Shown: positions 25,692-33,577 of the stretch, in pieces
Position numbering within the stretch: position 1 is the first letter of the stretch
Layout: the number at the start of each line of letters is the position of its first letter
Assembly: GCF_041431135.1 (NCBI RefSeq)
Contig: NZ_CP107799.1
Coordinates: 6,634,001 to 6,698,000, forward strand
DNA length: 64,000 nucleotides
Direction: 5' to 3'
Source of the DNA: Streptomyces sp. NBC_00554
Lineage (GTDB): Bacteria; Actinomycetota; Actinomycetes; Streptomycetales; Streptomycetaceae
Translations under genes and position numbers: made by a program
The notes under the pieces: generated by a model
The model's database searches: none
The model's input: the letters and a program-made list of their open reading frames with translations, nothing else
Told to the model about the DNA's origin: nothing

Positions 25692-26981
25692 TTGGAACAG
25701 ATCACCGCCACGGGCGGCTGTGCACACCCCGTGCATCTGTCCGGCTCGACGACGGCACACGACTCGGCAACCGGCGAAATCCTCCACCACTACGACACCC
25801 GCACCGAACCCGGCGAACGGCTCCTCGTCCGCTGCCGCAACAGACGCTCGACCGTCTGCGCCCCGTGCTCCCGCCTCCACGCAGGGGACACCTTCCACCT
25901 CGTCCGCGTGGGCCTGGTCGGAGGCAAGAACGTGCCGGACACCGTCCGCCACCGTCCCCGGCTTTTCATCACACTCACGGCTCCGTCGTTCGGGCCCGTG
26001 CATCGAGCTGGGGAACGTTGCCGACCCCGTCGCGACGGCGGACAGTGCGAGCACGGTCGGCCCCTCGGCTGCGGTGCCGTCCACGACGTTACTGATCCCG
26101 TGGTCGGCCAACCCGTCTGCGCCGACTGTTACGACTACGTGGCACACGCTCTCTGGCACGCGCATGCGGGCAAGCTCTGGGACCGCTTCGTCATCGGCGT
26201 CCGGCGCCAACTCGCCTCGGCGTCCGGCGTGGCACAGTCCCGCTTCCCGGACCATGCGCGGCTGTCCTTCGCGCGAGTCGCTGAGTACCAGAAACGGGCG
26301 GCCGTCCATGTGCACGCCGTAATCCGACTCGACGGTCCGGCCGGACCGACCGACGACCCCCCGGCTTGGGGGACCACGGACCGCGTCATCGAGGCCGTAC
26401 GAGCATCTGCACAACGCGTCGTGGTCCGCACCGCCCACAGTCCCGCCGTCGGAGACCTCGACCTACGCTGGGGCGTCCAGATCGACGCTCGTCCTCTGCG
26501 TGCCGACGGTCTCGGCCCGGACGGCGATGCTGTGGCTGCGTACGTCGCGAAGTACGTCACCAAGGGAGCGGGCGAGACAGGCGCCGGCACGGACTACCGG
26601 CTTACAACCTGGGACGACATCGACGCTGCCCCCGTCGCCGACCACGTGCGGGCGCTCATGCGCACCTGTTGGCGCCTCGGTGGCCTGCCCGAGTACGCGC
26701 CTCTTCACCTCCGAGCCTGGGCTCACACCCTCGGCTACCGGGGCCACATCCTGACCAAGTCCCGCGCCTACTCGACGACGTACTCGGCGCTGCGCGCCGA
26801 ACGCGCCGATCACATGGGCCATGCAGACATGCCCAAGGGGGTCACCGAACGGCACTGGCGCTACGTCGGCTCCGGCCACACCCCCGGTGCCGCCCTGATC
26901 GCGGCAGGGATCGCCGAAGACCTCGAACATTCCCGGCGGCTCCACGCGGAAGCAGGCGAAGAGGGGAGGCGGAGCCAATAG
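25692..26981 (+). CDS. RepSA-like replication initiator; N-terminus apparently frameshifted
   Basis: Rolling-circle-type initiator related to RepSA of pSAM2. Visible motifs: a CxxC pair in CRNRRSTVCAPC, FITLTAPSFGPVH (motif 1), VHVHAVI (HUH-like, motif 2), and YVAKYVTK (motif 3). The frame given starts at TTG 25692, but it is open from 25458 and its upstream translation (RFGGPTRKVTTITPEFTPADRRAALDR) looks like genuine protein without any ATG/GTG start. A good ATG at 25498 (MTDSAPPT) is in another frame; one missing C near 25526-25528 would join the two. So either a real frameshift, a sequence error, or use of a poor start. Confidence 0.75.
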   Translation: MEQITATGGCAHPVHLSGSTTAHDSATGEILHHYDTRTEPGERLLVRCRNRRSTVCAPCSRLHAGDTFHLVRVGLVGGKNVPDTVRHRPRLFITLTAPSFGPVHRAGERCRPRRDGGQCEHGRPLGCGAVHDVTDPVVGQPVCADCYDYVAHALWHAHAGKLWDRFVIGVRRQLASASGVAQSRFPDHARLSFARVAEYQKRAAVHVHAVIRLDGPAGPTDDPPAWGTTDRVIEAVRASAQRVVVRTAHSPAVGDLDLRWGVQIDARPLRADGLGPDGDAVAAYVAKYVTKGAGETGAGTDYRLTTWDDIDAAPVADHVRALMRTCWRLGGLPEYAPLHLRAWAHTLGYRGHILTKSRAYSTTYSALRAERADHMGHADMPKGVTERHWRYVGSGHTPGAALIAAGIAEDLEHSRRLHAEAGEEGRRSQ

Positions 26982-27370
26982 CCGCTGCGTTCGAGCATGA
27001 GGCTCGGCCTCCGCGCGAGACGTCCGTTCGTCGCCCTTCGGCTGCCGAAGCGACGAGCATGATCGAGAGCGAGATCGTGATTGTGGACGACGACGGCAAC
27101 GAGGAACCGTTCGATCCCTCGACATGGTTCGAGTGAGGCTACGGAAGCGTCCCCCGGACCGGCTCCGGCAGGGGGCGGGGCTTATGCACGGCGTGTGCCC
27201 ACACGGCTTGTCACGACTCGAACCGCGCTTCATCAGTGCGTGGCACTGAGTGCCGCCACATCTTCCTGGAGGGGGCACTCGGGGATACTGTGCTGCTGCC
27301 GAGTTAGGTGATCGCCAACCGTACGGGGCATCACCATCATCCGAACCCAGCAGCGTGAGTAGGTGACTTG
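26982..27370 (+). other. Region downstream of rep with one micro-ORF
   Basis: Nearly 390 bases with no normal-sized gene. The only candidate is the acidic micro-ORF at 27059-27136. No Xis-like helix-turn-helix gene, which usually follows repSA in pSAM2-type elements, is visible here. Confidence 0.5.
27059..27136 (+). CDS. Possible acidic micropeptide of 25 residues
   Basis: ATG 27059 opens MIESEIVIVDDDGNEEPFDP followed by STWFE and TGA. It is strikingly acidic and protein-like compared with random frames in GC-rich DNA, but lacks a clear ribosome binding site. It may be the tail of a lost gene. Confidence 0.3.
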   Translation: MIESEIVIVDDDGNEEPFDPSTWFE

Positions 27371-27385
27371 ATGGAGGGTCAGCGC

Positions 27386-27529
27386 ATGGAGCCCGATCAT
27401 GGCAGTCCCGTACTGGATATCCGCATTGGCGGATTCCGCATGACTGTGCAGCGCGTCCCCGTGCGGCTCTTGACTGCGCTGGTGACCTGCGGCGGTTCAG
27501 CGTTCACGGCCTGGATCACGACTCGCTGA
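27386..27529 (+). CDS. Small single-span protein, copy 1 of a tandem pair
   Basis: A 47-residue protein (ATG 27386, GGAGGG 9 bases upstream; ATG 27371 is an alternative). The core LDIRIGGFRMTVQRVPVRLL is followed by a short hydrophobic segment and WITTR at the C-terminus. The next gene carries the same pattern (FELRCGGW, LTIQRVPAWLVTLVTT, WWTSR), so the two are diverged tandem duplicates. Probably membrane-associated; function unknown. Confidence 0.55.
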   Translation: MEPDHGSPVLDIRIGGFRMTVQRVPVRLLTALVTCGGSAFTAWITTR

Positions 27530-27615
27530 ATGCACGACAGAGCGGACAGGCGGGACTACAGCGGGACTACCGATTTCCTGTAGCTGTGCCGCTTTCAGCC
27601 TGCTTCTCTCTATGC

Positions 27616-27780
27616 ATGGCAACCGATCAGCAGGTCAGCAACACCCCAAGCGCGCCGCCACAGTTCGAACTGCGCTGCGGGGGATGGCTGCACTTGACGA
27701 TTCAGCGAGTGCCCGCATGGCTCGTCACGCTGGTGACCACCGCCACGGGAGCGGGGGTCACGTGGTGGACGAGTCGCTGA
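27616..27780 (+). CDS. Small single-span protein, copy 2 of a tandem pair
   Basis: A 54-residue protein starting at ATG 27616 (an in-frame GTG at 27586 would add ten residues). Its second half aligns with the preceding small gene: GG followed by LTIQRVP, a hydrophobic stretch of about 18 residues, then WTSR. No good ribosome binding site is visible. Function unknown. Confidence 0.5.
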   Translation: MATDQQVSNTPSAPPQFELRCGGWLHLTIQRVPAWLVTLVTTATGAGVTWWTSR

Positions 27781-27836
27781 ACGTGTAGTTGAGGGTTGAA
27801 CGGGGCTCGGGGGTCTTTAGGAGCGGGGAAAGTTGA

Positions 27837-28316
27837 TCAGTCCGGCTTGGTGACCTTTACCCACTTCCCGTGAAATCGCTTGCCTGAGCCGATCGACACG
27901 ATGGGCCGAACGCGTGAAACACCACGGTTCACTAGGTCCCTCATCACCGTGTCTTTTCGTACCATCCAAGCAACCGAGTGCAACCCCTCCAGAGTGACAG
28001 GCAGTTTCGCGGACCCGATCACGTGTCCAATGATCACAGTCCCCTTTTTCTTATCAAGGTTGTCCTGTAGCCACCACTGCGTGACCTCGCAGGTCCCGCG
28101 ACCCTTGTTGGACGCTTGAACCGAAATTACCGGCACGGGTTCTGAACCAAGCTGGACCATGTTCATGAAGGTCATAGTGGGTACTACTCTGGCACCCGAC
28201 CATTTCCACGACACAAACTGCCATGTCAGCGTCACTAGCGTGGAAACAAGAGTGGACACCCCAACAGCGGCAAGCACAACGCTTGTCCACGGGACTTCTT
28301 GAGCTGCGATTGCCAC
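27837..28316 (-). CDS. Membrane-anchored hypothetical protein
   Basis: A 159-residue protein with one N-terminal membrane segment (about residues 10-35, WTSVVLAAVGVSTLVSTLVTLTW) and a soluble beta-rich domain (VPVISVQASNKGRGTCEVTQWWLQDN ... VTLEGLHSVAWMV), reminiscent of small Ig-like or adaptor domains found in Streptomyces accessory genes. Base composition is less GC-rich than the chromosome. No function can be assigned. It follows the HNH remnant on the same strand. Confidence 0.65.
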   Translation of the reverse strand: MAIAAQEVPWTSVVLAAVGVSTLVSTLVTLTWQFVSWKWSGARVVPTMTFMNMVQLGSEPVPVISVQASNKGRGTCEVTQWWLQDNLDKKKGTVIIGHVIGSAKLPVTLEGLHSVAWMVRKDTVMRDLVNRGVSRVRPIVSIGSGKRFHGKWVKVTKPD

Positions 28317-28361
28317 GGCAGAACTCCAACTCGCCGATATGCCACGGTCTTTGGCACGCAG

Positions 28362-28677
28362 TCATACCATGCTCGGGCAGGAAACCGTGCCAGAACGGAG
28401 GCGACGCGGCCCCGAAGTCCTCGCGGTCTTGAACTTGTGGCAGCTCTGACAGAGCGGTTGCACGTGGTCTACGTCCACCCACGTCCGCGAGGACGAGCGA
28501 CCCGTGACCCGCGCCAGGCACAACGGGCACCGACCAGAGCACGGAGCCGAGCGGCCCCCTGCCGCCAACCCAGAACATCCGGGCATCAGGTAGAGGGCCG
28601 GAGTGACTTACGTCGCGTCGTCCCAACCTCTTGCGGTACTCGCGCGCCCACTTCGCGAGTTCGTGCATGCGGCTCAT
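28362..28677 (-). pseudogene. Remnant of an HNH endonuclease gene
   Basis: Two frames together look like a decayed HNH nuclease. From 28677 one frame opens MSRMHELAKWAREYRKRLGR and later GPLGSVLWSV. A second frame holds CPLCLARVTG, then VDVDHVQPLCQSCHKFKT. The two CxxC pairs, the DH and the final HK are HNH hallmarks, but the segment normally found between DHVQPL and the second CxxC is missing. So there is an internal deletion and a frame disruption. Confidence 0.5.
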
Positions 28678-28867
28678 GGACCGGAAGGCCCGGTCGAAAC
28701 GCCACCATACGAGCGCAACGAAATCGTCTGGACGGGCGAGTCATCCGCCGAGTTGCGGACAGTCGTAAGGGACCGAACACGGACGCGCTTACGTCCAGGT
28801 CGACGGCTTCGCGGAGCGCTTCCCCCTCGCCGAAGTCGATTCCGAGGGCTGGCTCGCCCGGCGGGAG
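28678..28867. other. Probably degraded sequence between two pseudogenes
   Basis: No intact gene. Short protein-like stretches occur on the plus strand (YERNEIVWTGESSAELRTVV around 28707-28766, and YVQVDGFAERFPLAEVDSEG in another frame around 28793-28852), suggesting a broken coding sequence. Confidence 0.35.
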
Positions 28868-29425
28868 TCAGCCTGGTCCAAGACCGAGGTGGAGCTCAGC
28901 CAGCCGCGGCAGACGCCGGCGCATCTGCTGGGCATCGTCGAAGTTGAACGACTCGCCCATGCCCGTGCGCTCTTCCTCCTCGGACGTGGCGCGAGCATCG
29001 GTAGAGGCCTCCCAGAAGGCGTCTGAGTCACCGGTCAACCGCTGATATGCCTGGGACGATACGAAGTTGAAGTCTTCATCGAAGATGACGTCCTAGTCCC
29101 CTGCGGCTGCCGCGGTACGCACGGCAGGGTGCTCGGCGAGGGAATCCGGGCAGGCGGCTGCGCGTTCGTACCACTCACGTCCGAGCGCCACCAGACCAGC
29201 CGTGAAGTCACTGAACCTGTCATCGGAGCAGCCCCCGCCGATGAGGTAGGCGGCTGCCCACACGTCCCAGCGGAAGACCGCGTCGCGCAGGCGGGAGAAG
29301 CGACGTTCAAAGGCGAGGATCTCTTCCGCCGGCAGGGTCGACAGGTGATCGGAGACAGCAACGCCGAGCGGCTCGTCACCCTCCTTAGCGGCGTCGAGCA
29401 CGTACCAGAACGCTTCCGTGTCCAT
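28868..29425 (-). pseudogene. DUF4240 protein gene interrupted by an in-frame TAG
   Basis: From ATG 29425 the frame encodes a DUF4240-type protein (MDTEAFWYVLDAAKEGDEPL ... GGGCSDDRFSDFTAGLVALGREWYERA). It meets TAG at 29095-29093 after 110 codons. Beyond it, in the same frame, the family C-terminus continues cleanly (DVIFDEDFNFVSSQAYQRL ... SFNFDDAQQMRRRLPRLAELHLGL) to a TGA at 28870-28868. A single base change (for example GAG to TAG) would explain it. Function of DUF4240 unknown; many actinomycete copies exist. Confidence 0.75.
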
Positions 29426-29490
29426 GGCGGGCAGTCTGTCAGAGCGCTACGACAGCCTCCTTTGAACGGGCCCGGGGGTTGACACTCAAG

Positions 29491-31104
29491 CTAGAGGGCT
29501 TGCGCGAAGTCGTCCTCTCGGATCACGAGCCGTTCGCGTACATCCTTCGGGATCAGCAGGCGGAGGTGCACCTTCGGGGCCCGTACCTTCGGCACCTTCG
29601 TGCGCGTGACCTCGCACCGGATGCCGACGCGGTACAGGTCTGCGGACATGGCTTCCATGCCGCCTTCCTGCCAGTGCTCGCGGAAGGTCTTCCCGCCGTG
29701 GACGTTGACCCATCGGTCCTGTGCCGTCTCGGGGTCGATGGCTTCCAGTTCCCCGATGAGCTTGTCGACAGTCGCCTCTGCCTGCTCCTTCGTGAACCGG
29801 GTCTTCGTGTACCTGCCTCCGGGTTCGAGCTCCTTCATATAGAGCGCGATGGTTTCTTGAAGGCGCTTGATCTCCCGCCGTACCTCGGCACCCTCGGCGT
29901 ACTGGCGAACCTGTACGGGGAAGTCCCCGAGGACCTTGAGCACGTCCTCCACGAGGCGTTCGTAGACCTGGTTGGGGTGGGGCGCGCTGAGTCCACCGCT
30001 CTTGCAGTTGCGGCACCTCAGGTAGTGATAGGTCCCGTAGCTGTTGTTCGTGATCTGCACGGTCATGTTCGTCGTGCAGTCGGCGCACAGCAGGACGCCG
30101 AGGAACTGGGTCGCTCCGCCGACACGGCGCGGAGGCTGGTTCTTCTTGCGCTTGTCGAGAGCGGCGCCGAGAGTCTCGAACTCCTCCTCAGTGAAGATCG
30201 GGGGAGCAACCTTGATCGGCCTGCCGTCCTTGCCGAGGATCGGCTTCGAGCGTCGTTGCCCTCCTTGCTTGTCCTCTTCTACTCGGTAGCCGAGGAGCGC
30301 AGGGTTACGGAGCCGGCGGTGGAGGGTTGCCACGGTGAGGCCCTGGCTCATGAGGCCGGACCGCTTCAGGCAGCGCACCATGTATCGGGCGGAGTGTCCT
30401 CGAAGTGCCATGCGTCGAGCCCAGTGCAGTGCCTTGTGCGCCTCGGGGTCGATGACGAGAACGAGCTTCCCTGAGTCGTCGTCATCCGTGACATAGCCGA
30501 ACGTCGGCTTGCCGATGATCCAGTCTTCCTGACTCTTGGCGTAGCCCCACAGGCTCATGACTCGCGTGGAGGTGTTGGCCGCCTCGATCTCGGCGATACC
30601 GCCAATGATCGTGACCATGATCTTCCCGGCTGTCGTCGTGAGATCGAGGCTGTCGTTCTTCGAGACCAGGTTCTTCCCGCGCTTCAGACTCCACTCGATC
30701 ATCGTTGAGAGATCAGAGAGGCGGCGTACGAAGCGGTCGAGCTTCCAGAACAGGAGCTCATCGAACTCGGGGGAGCGGTTGTTCAGCCACTCCCCGAGCT
30801 GCTTCCTCTTCCAGGGCGGAACCTTCGTCGCCGACACGTTGAGATCCGAGGCGACGCCGACGACTCGGCAACCTCGCTCCCTGGCCAGGACGCGGAGGTC
30901 GAGCTCCTGCCGCACCGGTGATGTCGTGTCGTCTGTCAGTACAGACAGACGGATGGATAACAGAGCCCGCGGAGCGTCATCGGGGAGAAGCGCCTCGGCT
31001 TGCTGCAACTCCCCTAACAAGGCAAGGTCGGCCTTGGTCCACTCGGCTTCCACGTTGTAGGTCGCTCGCTCTGCCGCGAGCCGTCGCTGTCCTCGTTTCG
31101 CCAT
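29491..31104 (-). CDS. Large serine recombinase (site-specific integrase)
   Basis: A 537-residue large serine integrase. The catalytic block RLSVLTDDTTSPVRQ lies at residues 52-66 with the nucleophile at Ser54, followed by the E-helix region (IMVTIIGGIAEIEAANTSTRV), the recombinase domain (GKPTFGYVTDDD ... LLGYRV) and a zinc ribbon with CADC and CRNC, then a coiled-coil segment (VRREIKRLQETIALYMKELE). Such enzymes join attP and attB with short cores and need a separate directionality factor for excision; none is recognised here. It is transcribed away from attR, 48 bases from the core. Full length, apparently functional. Confidence 0.93.
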   Translation of the reverse strand: MAKRGQRRLAAERATYNVEAEWTKADLALLGELQQAEALLPDDAPRALLSIRLSVLTDDTTSPVRQELDLRVLARERGCRVVGVASDLNVSATKVPPWKRKQLGEWLNNRSPEFDELLFWKLDRFVRRLSDLSTMIEWSLKRGKNLVSKNDSLDLTTTAGKIMVTIIGGIAEIEAANTSTRVMSLWGYAKSQEDWIIGKPTFGYVTDDDDSGKLVLVIDPEAHKALHWARRMALRGHSARYMVRCLKRSGLMSQGLTVATLHRRLRNPALLGYRVEEDKQGGQRRSKPILGKDGRPIKVAPPIFTEEEFETLGAALDKRKKNQPPRRVGGATQFLGVLLCADCTTNMTVQITNNSYGTYHYLRCRNCKSGGLSAPHPNQVYERLVEDVLKVLGDFPVQVRQYAEGAEVRREIKRLQETIALYMKELEPGGRYTKTRFTKEQAEATVDKLIGELEAIDPETAQDRWVNVHGGKTFREHWQEGGMEAMSADLYRVGIRCEVTRTKVPKVRAPKVHLRLLIPKDVRERLVIREDDFAQAL

Positions 31105-31151
31105 GCGGACCAGCGTGGCGTGGTTTTGGAGCTTTTTCCATATGCCCCGCC

Positions 31152-31159
31152 ATGGACAC
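31152..31159 (+). other. Right attachment site (attR) core
   Basis: ATGGACAC, identical to 14006-14013. To the right begins the displaced native end of the radical SAM gene (TIQIGPTGKKLLPLTVNQPA); to the left is element DNA adjacent to the integrase gene with CCATATGCCCCGCC. Confidence 0.6.
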
Positions 31160-31241
31160 GACGATTCAGATCGGCCCCACGGGCAAGAAGCTGCTGCCGC
31201 TGACGGTCAATCAGCCGGCGGTCAGCGGGCACACGCACTGA
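31152..31241 (+). pseudogene. Stranded native 3' end of the radical SAM gene
   Basis: Reads MDTTIQIGPTGKKLLPL then TVNQPAVSGHTH and TGA, parallel to the present end of the radical SAM gene (MDTWPQVSNSGKKLLPL then AVKGAAGSGHAH). It has no start or ribosome binding site of its own, so it should be untranslated. It marks the right side of the insertion. Confidence 0.8.
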
Positions 31242-31292
31242 GGATCGCCCCGGCCGGGCACTCGGGGCCGGTGGGGCCAAGGAGGGCTGACC

Positions 31293-32273
31293 ATGCTTGC
31301 GTCCTGGTACGAGCGACAGGGTCCCGCTGTCGAGGTGCTTCGGGTCTGTGAACTGCCCGATCCGGAGCCCGGTCCCGGCGAGGTCCGCGTCCGGGTGACC
31401 GTGTCGGGTGTCAATCCCGGCGACACCAAGAAACGGCGTGGCTGGCTCGGCTCGGCCATGCCCTATCCCCGGGTGATCCCGCACAGTGACGCGGCCGGTG
31501 TCATCGACGCGGTGGGCGACGGTGTCGACGCACGCCGGGTCGGTCGGCGGGTGTGGGTGTACGGCGCCCAGTCCTACCGGCCCTTCGGCACCGCCGCCCA
31601 GTACACCGTCGTACCCGAGGATCTGGCGGTGCCGCTGCCCGAGCACCTGAGCGACGAACTCGGGGCGAGCCTGGGCATTCCCGGGATCACCGCCCACCGG
31701 ACCGTGTTCGCCGACGGCCCGGTCGATGGCAGGCTCGTGCTGGTGCACGGCGTGCTCGGCGGCGTCGGCTCACTGGCCGCCCAGCTCGCCCGCTGGGGCG
31801 GGGCCACCGTCCTCGCCACGGTGCGACACGGCGAAGACCTGGACCGCGTCGACCCCGCCGTGGTGTCCCACGCCGTCGCCCTCGACCAGGACGACCCGGC
31901 CGGGGCGATCCGCGCGTACGCACCGCGGGGCGTCGACCGCATCGTCGAGGTGGCCCTGTCGGACAACGCCGACCTGGACGCCGCGGTGGTCGCGAACGAC
32001 GCGGTCATCGCCGCCTACGCCACCCGCACCGACCGCCCCGAACTCCCCTTCTGGCCCCTGCTGTTCGCCAACGTCACCCTCCGCATGCTCGGCAGCGACG
32101 ACTTCCCCGCCGGGGCCAGACGCCAGGCTGCCCGCGATCTCACCGCCGCGGCCGCCGTCGGAGCCCTCACCGTCGACATCGGCGACCGCTGCCCGCTCGA
32201 CGAGATCGCCAAGGCCCACGACCGCGTCGACGCCGGCGGCCGGGGGCGCGTGCTGGTCACCGTCCCCCGGTAA
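31293..32273 (+). CDS. NADPH:quinone oxidoreductase (zeta-crystallin-like MDR)
   Basis: A 326-residue medium-chain dehydrogenase/reductase without the structural zinc cysteines, hence of the quinone oxidoreductase type. The GroES-like N-domain has VSGVNPGDTKKR, and the nucleotide-binding motif is HGVLGGVGSLAAQLARWGG (about residues 150-168). It probably reduces quinones or enones with NADPH in the cytoplasm. AAGGAGGG precedes ATG 31293. It is the first host gene right of the element. Confidence 0.9.
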   Translation: MLASWYERQGPAVEVLRVCELPDPEPGPGEVRVRVTVSGVNPGDTKKRRGWLGSAMPYPRVIPHSDAAGVIDAVGDGVDARRVGRRVWVYGAQSYRPFGTAAQYTVVPEDLAVPLPEHLSDELGASLGIPGITAHRTVFADGPVDGRLVLVHGVLGGVGSLAAQLARWGGATVLATVRHGEDLDRVDPAVVSHAVALDQDDPAGAIRAYAPRGVDRIVEVALSDNADLDAAVVANDAVIAAYATRTDRPELPFWPLLFANVTLRMLGSDDFPAGARRQAARDLTAAAAVGALTVDIGDRCPLDEIAKAHDRVDAGGRGRVLVTVPR

Positions 32274-32338
32274 CAGCGTTATCGGATCCGGACCGGACAG
32301 GGCGCATCCATGCGGTGGGCTGATGCGTCTACGTCGGT

Positions 32339-33529
32339 ATGGATCTGGAGAAAACGCCCGCCGAGCGACCCGTACCCCAGGCGCAGGCCGAGGGGTGCCT
32401 CGCGGTCGCGATCCGCATCCCGGTGCGGATCGTGGTGCTCGTACTGGTCGTGCCGGTGCGGATGGTGTGGGACGCGCTGGTCGTCGGTGGCCGGTTTCTG
32501 CGGGACTACGCGCTGCGGCCGGTGGGGCGGGCGCTGGCGTTGCTGGCGTGGGCGGTGTTCGTCTGGCCGTTGGTGACGGTGTGGCGGTACGTCGTCGTGC
32601 CGGCCGGGAAGGCGGTCGGGTGGCTCGGGCACGTGCTGGTCGTCGTGCCGCTGGTATGGCTGTACCGGACCGTGCTGACGCCGATCGGGCATGCGCTCGC
32701 CTGGCTGGCCCGGGGTGTCGGGGCCGGGATCGGCTGGGTGTTCCGCGGGATCGGGGCCGGGGCCGGCTGGGTGTACGCGCGGGTGCTCACGCCCGTCGGG
32801 CATGCGATCGCCTGGCTGGGGAAGGGCGCGGGGATGGTGCTCGCGGCTGTCGGGACCGGGGTGTACACCGCCGTCGCGTGGCTGGTGAAGTACCTGTTCG
32901 TCGTGCCGGGTGTGTGGCTGTACGAGTGGATCCTCGCGCCCGTCGGGAGGGGCATCGCCTGGACCGTGCGGGGGCTCGTGTGGCTCGTACGGATGATCTT
33001 CACCGGGATCGGTGTCGCGCTCTACTGGACGTTGCGTGTGCTGCTGGTGCTGCCCGCGCTCGCCGTGTGGCGGTGGGTGCTCGCGCCGATCGGGCGTGTC
33101 CTCCTCGTCATAGGGCGGGAGGTCGGTGAGGCGCTCGGGCACGCCTGGCGCGTCGCCGGGTACATCTCGCTCGCCGTCGGGCGGTTCCTCGGGCGACTCT
33201 TCCGGTGGATCTTCGTGGAGCCGGTGCGGTGGGTGTACCTGAGCGTGCTGACGCCCGTCGGGCATGCCGTCCGGGACACGGTCCTGCGGCCCGCCGCCGA
33301 GGCCGCGCGCAGCGTGGGACGGGCGACACGGCAGGCCCTCGCGACCGCCCGGGAGTCCGCCCGGCAGGCCCGCGCGGACTTCCGGCGGATGCTTTTCGGG
33401 GCGCCTGGGGAGCCCGTGCCGGTGCCGCTCGAGCCCTCGCCCATTCCTTCCGGAGCGTCCCGGAGGGAACCGGGAGCCGACGAGACACGTACTCTAGGTA
33501 GTAGTAGGACCGCTCTCACGAAGGACTGA
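32339..33529 (+). CDS. Repeat-built polytopic membrane protein
   Basis: A 396-residue protein whose residues 25-320 are hydrophobic and built of about seven diverged units with the pattern W(L/V)Y..(V/I)L(T/A)P(V/I)G(H/R)..AW. The P of the PxG core is at residues 61, 88, 115, 152, 201, 250 and 306. The C-terminal 80 residues are basic/Pro-rich and soluble. No known family is recognised. The short Gly-rich segments between amphipathic, Trp-bearing stretches may be membrane-embedded or peripheral. Only 48 bases separate it from the DUF2344 gene's first canonical start, so they are likely cotranscribed. Confidence 0.75.
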   Translation: MDLEKTPAERPVPQAQAEGCLAVAIRIPVRIVVLVLVVPVRMVWDALVVGGRFLRDYALRPVGRALALLAWAVFVWPLVTVWRYVVVPAGKAVGWLGHVLVVVPLVWLYRTVLTPIGHALAWLARGVGAGIGWVFRGIGAGAGWVYARVLTPVGHAIAWLGKGAGMVLAAVGTGVYTAVAWLVKYLFVVPGVWLYEWILAPVGRGIAWTVRGLVWLVRMIFTGIGVALYWTLRVLLVLPALAVWRWVLAPIGRVLLVIGREVGEALGHAWRVAGYISLAVGRFLGRLFRWIFVEPVRWVYLSVLTPVGHAVRDTVLRPAAEAARSVGRATRQALATARESARQARADFRRMLFGAPGEPVPVPLEPSPIPSGASRREPGADETRTLGSSRTALTKD

Positions 33530-33577
33530 ACGACACTGGGCAAGCGACAGCCCGAAGGCCCGCCGCCCGCACTCGCG

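Larger units (their letters stand above)
14006..31159. mobile_element. Integrated AICE-like element of about 17.1 kb with serine integrase
   Basis: Bounded by ATGGACAC repeats in the 3' end of the radical SAM gene and in the stranded copy of that end. It encodes a large serine recombinase next to the right boundary, a RepSA-like initiator, an FtsK/TraSA-like translocase, a KorSA-like repressor, small membrane proteins, and cargo (HerA/nuclease pair, phosphotransferase, HTH-TPR regulator, HATPase protein). Base composition changes sharply inside (the HerA/nuclease block is visibly AT-richer). From memory, the attB of Streptomyces phage phiJoe lies in the same gene with the same ATGGACAC core; this should be checked. 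Confidence 0.85.

Noticed and set aside
28603..28947. Plus-strand 114-codon frame
   Set aside because: It changes from protein-like to Arg/Ala-rich sequence in the middle and overlaps the DUF4240 C-terminus; treated as a remnant, not a gene.
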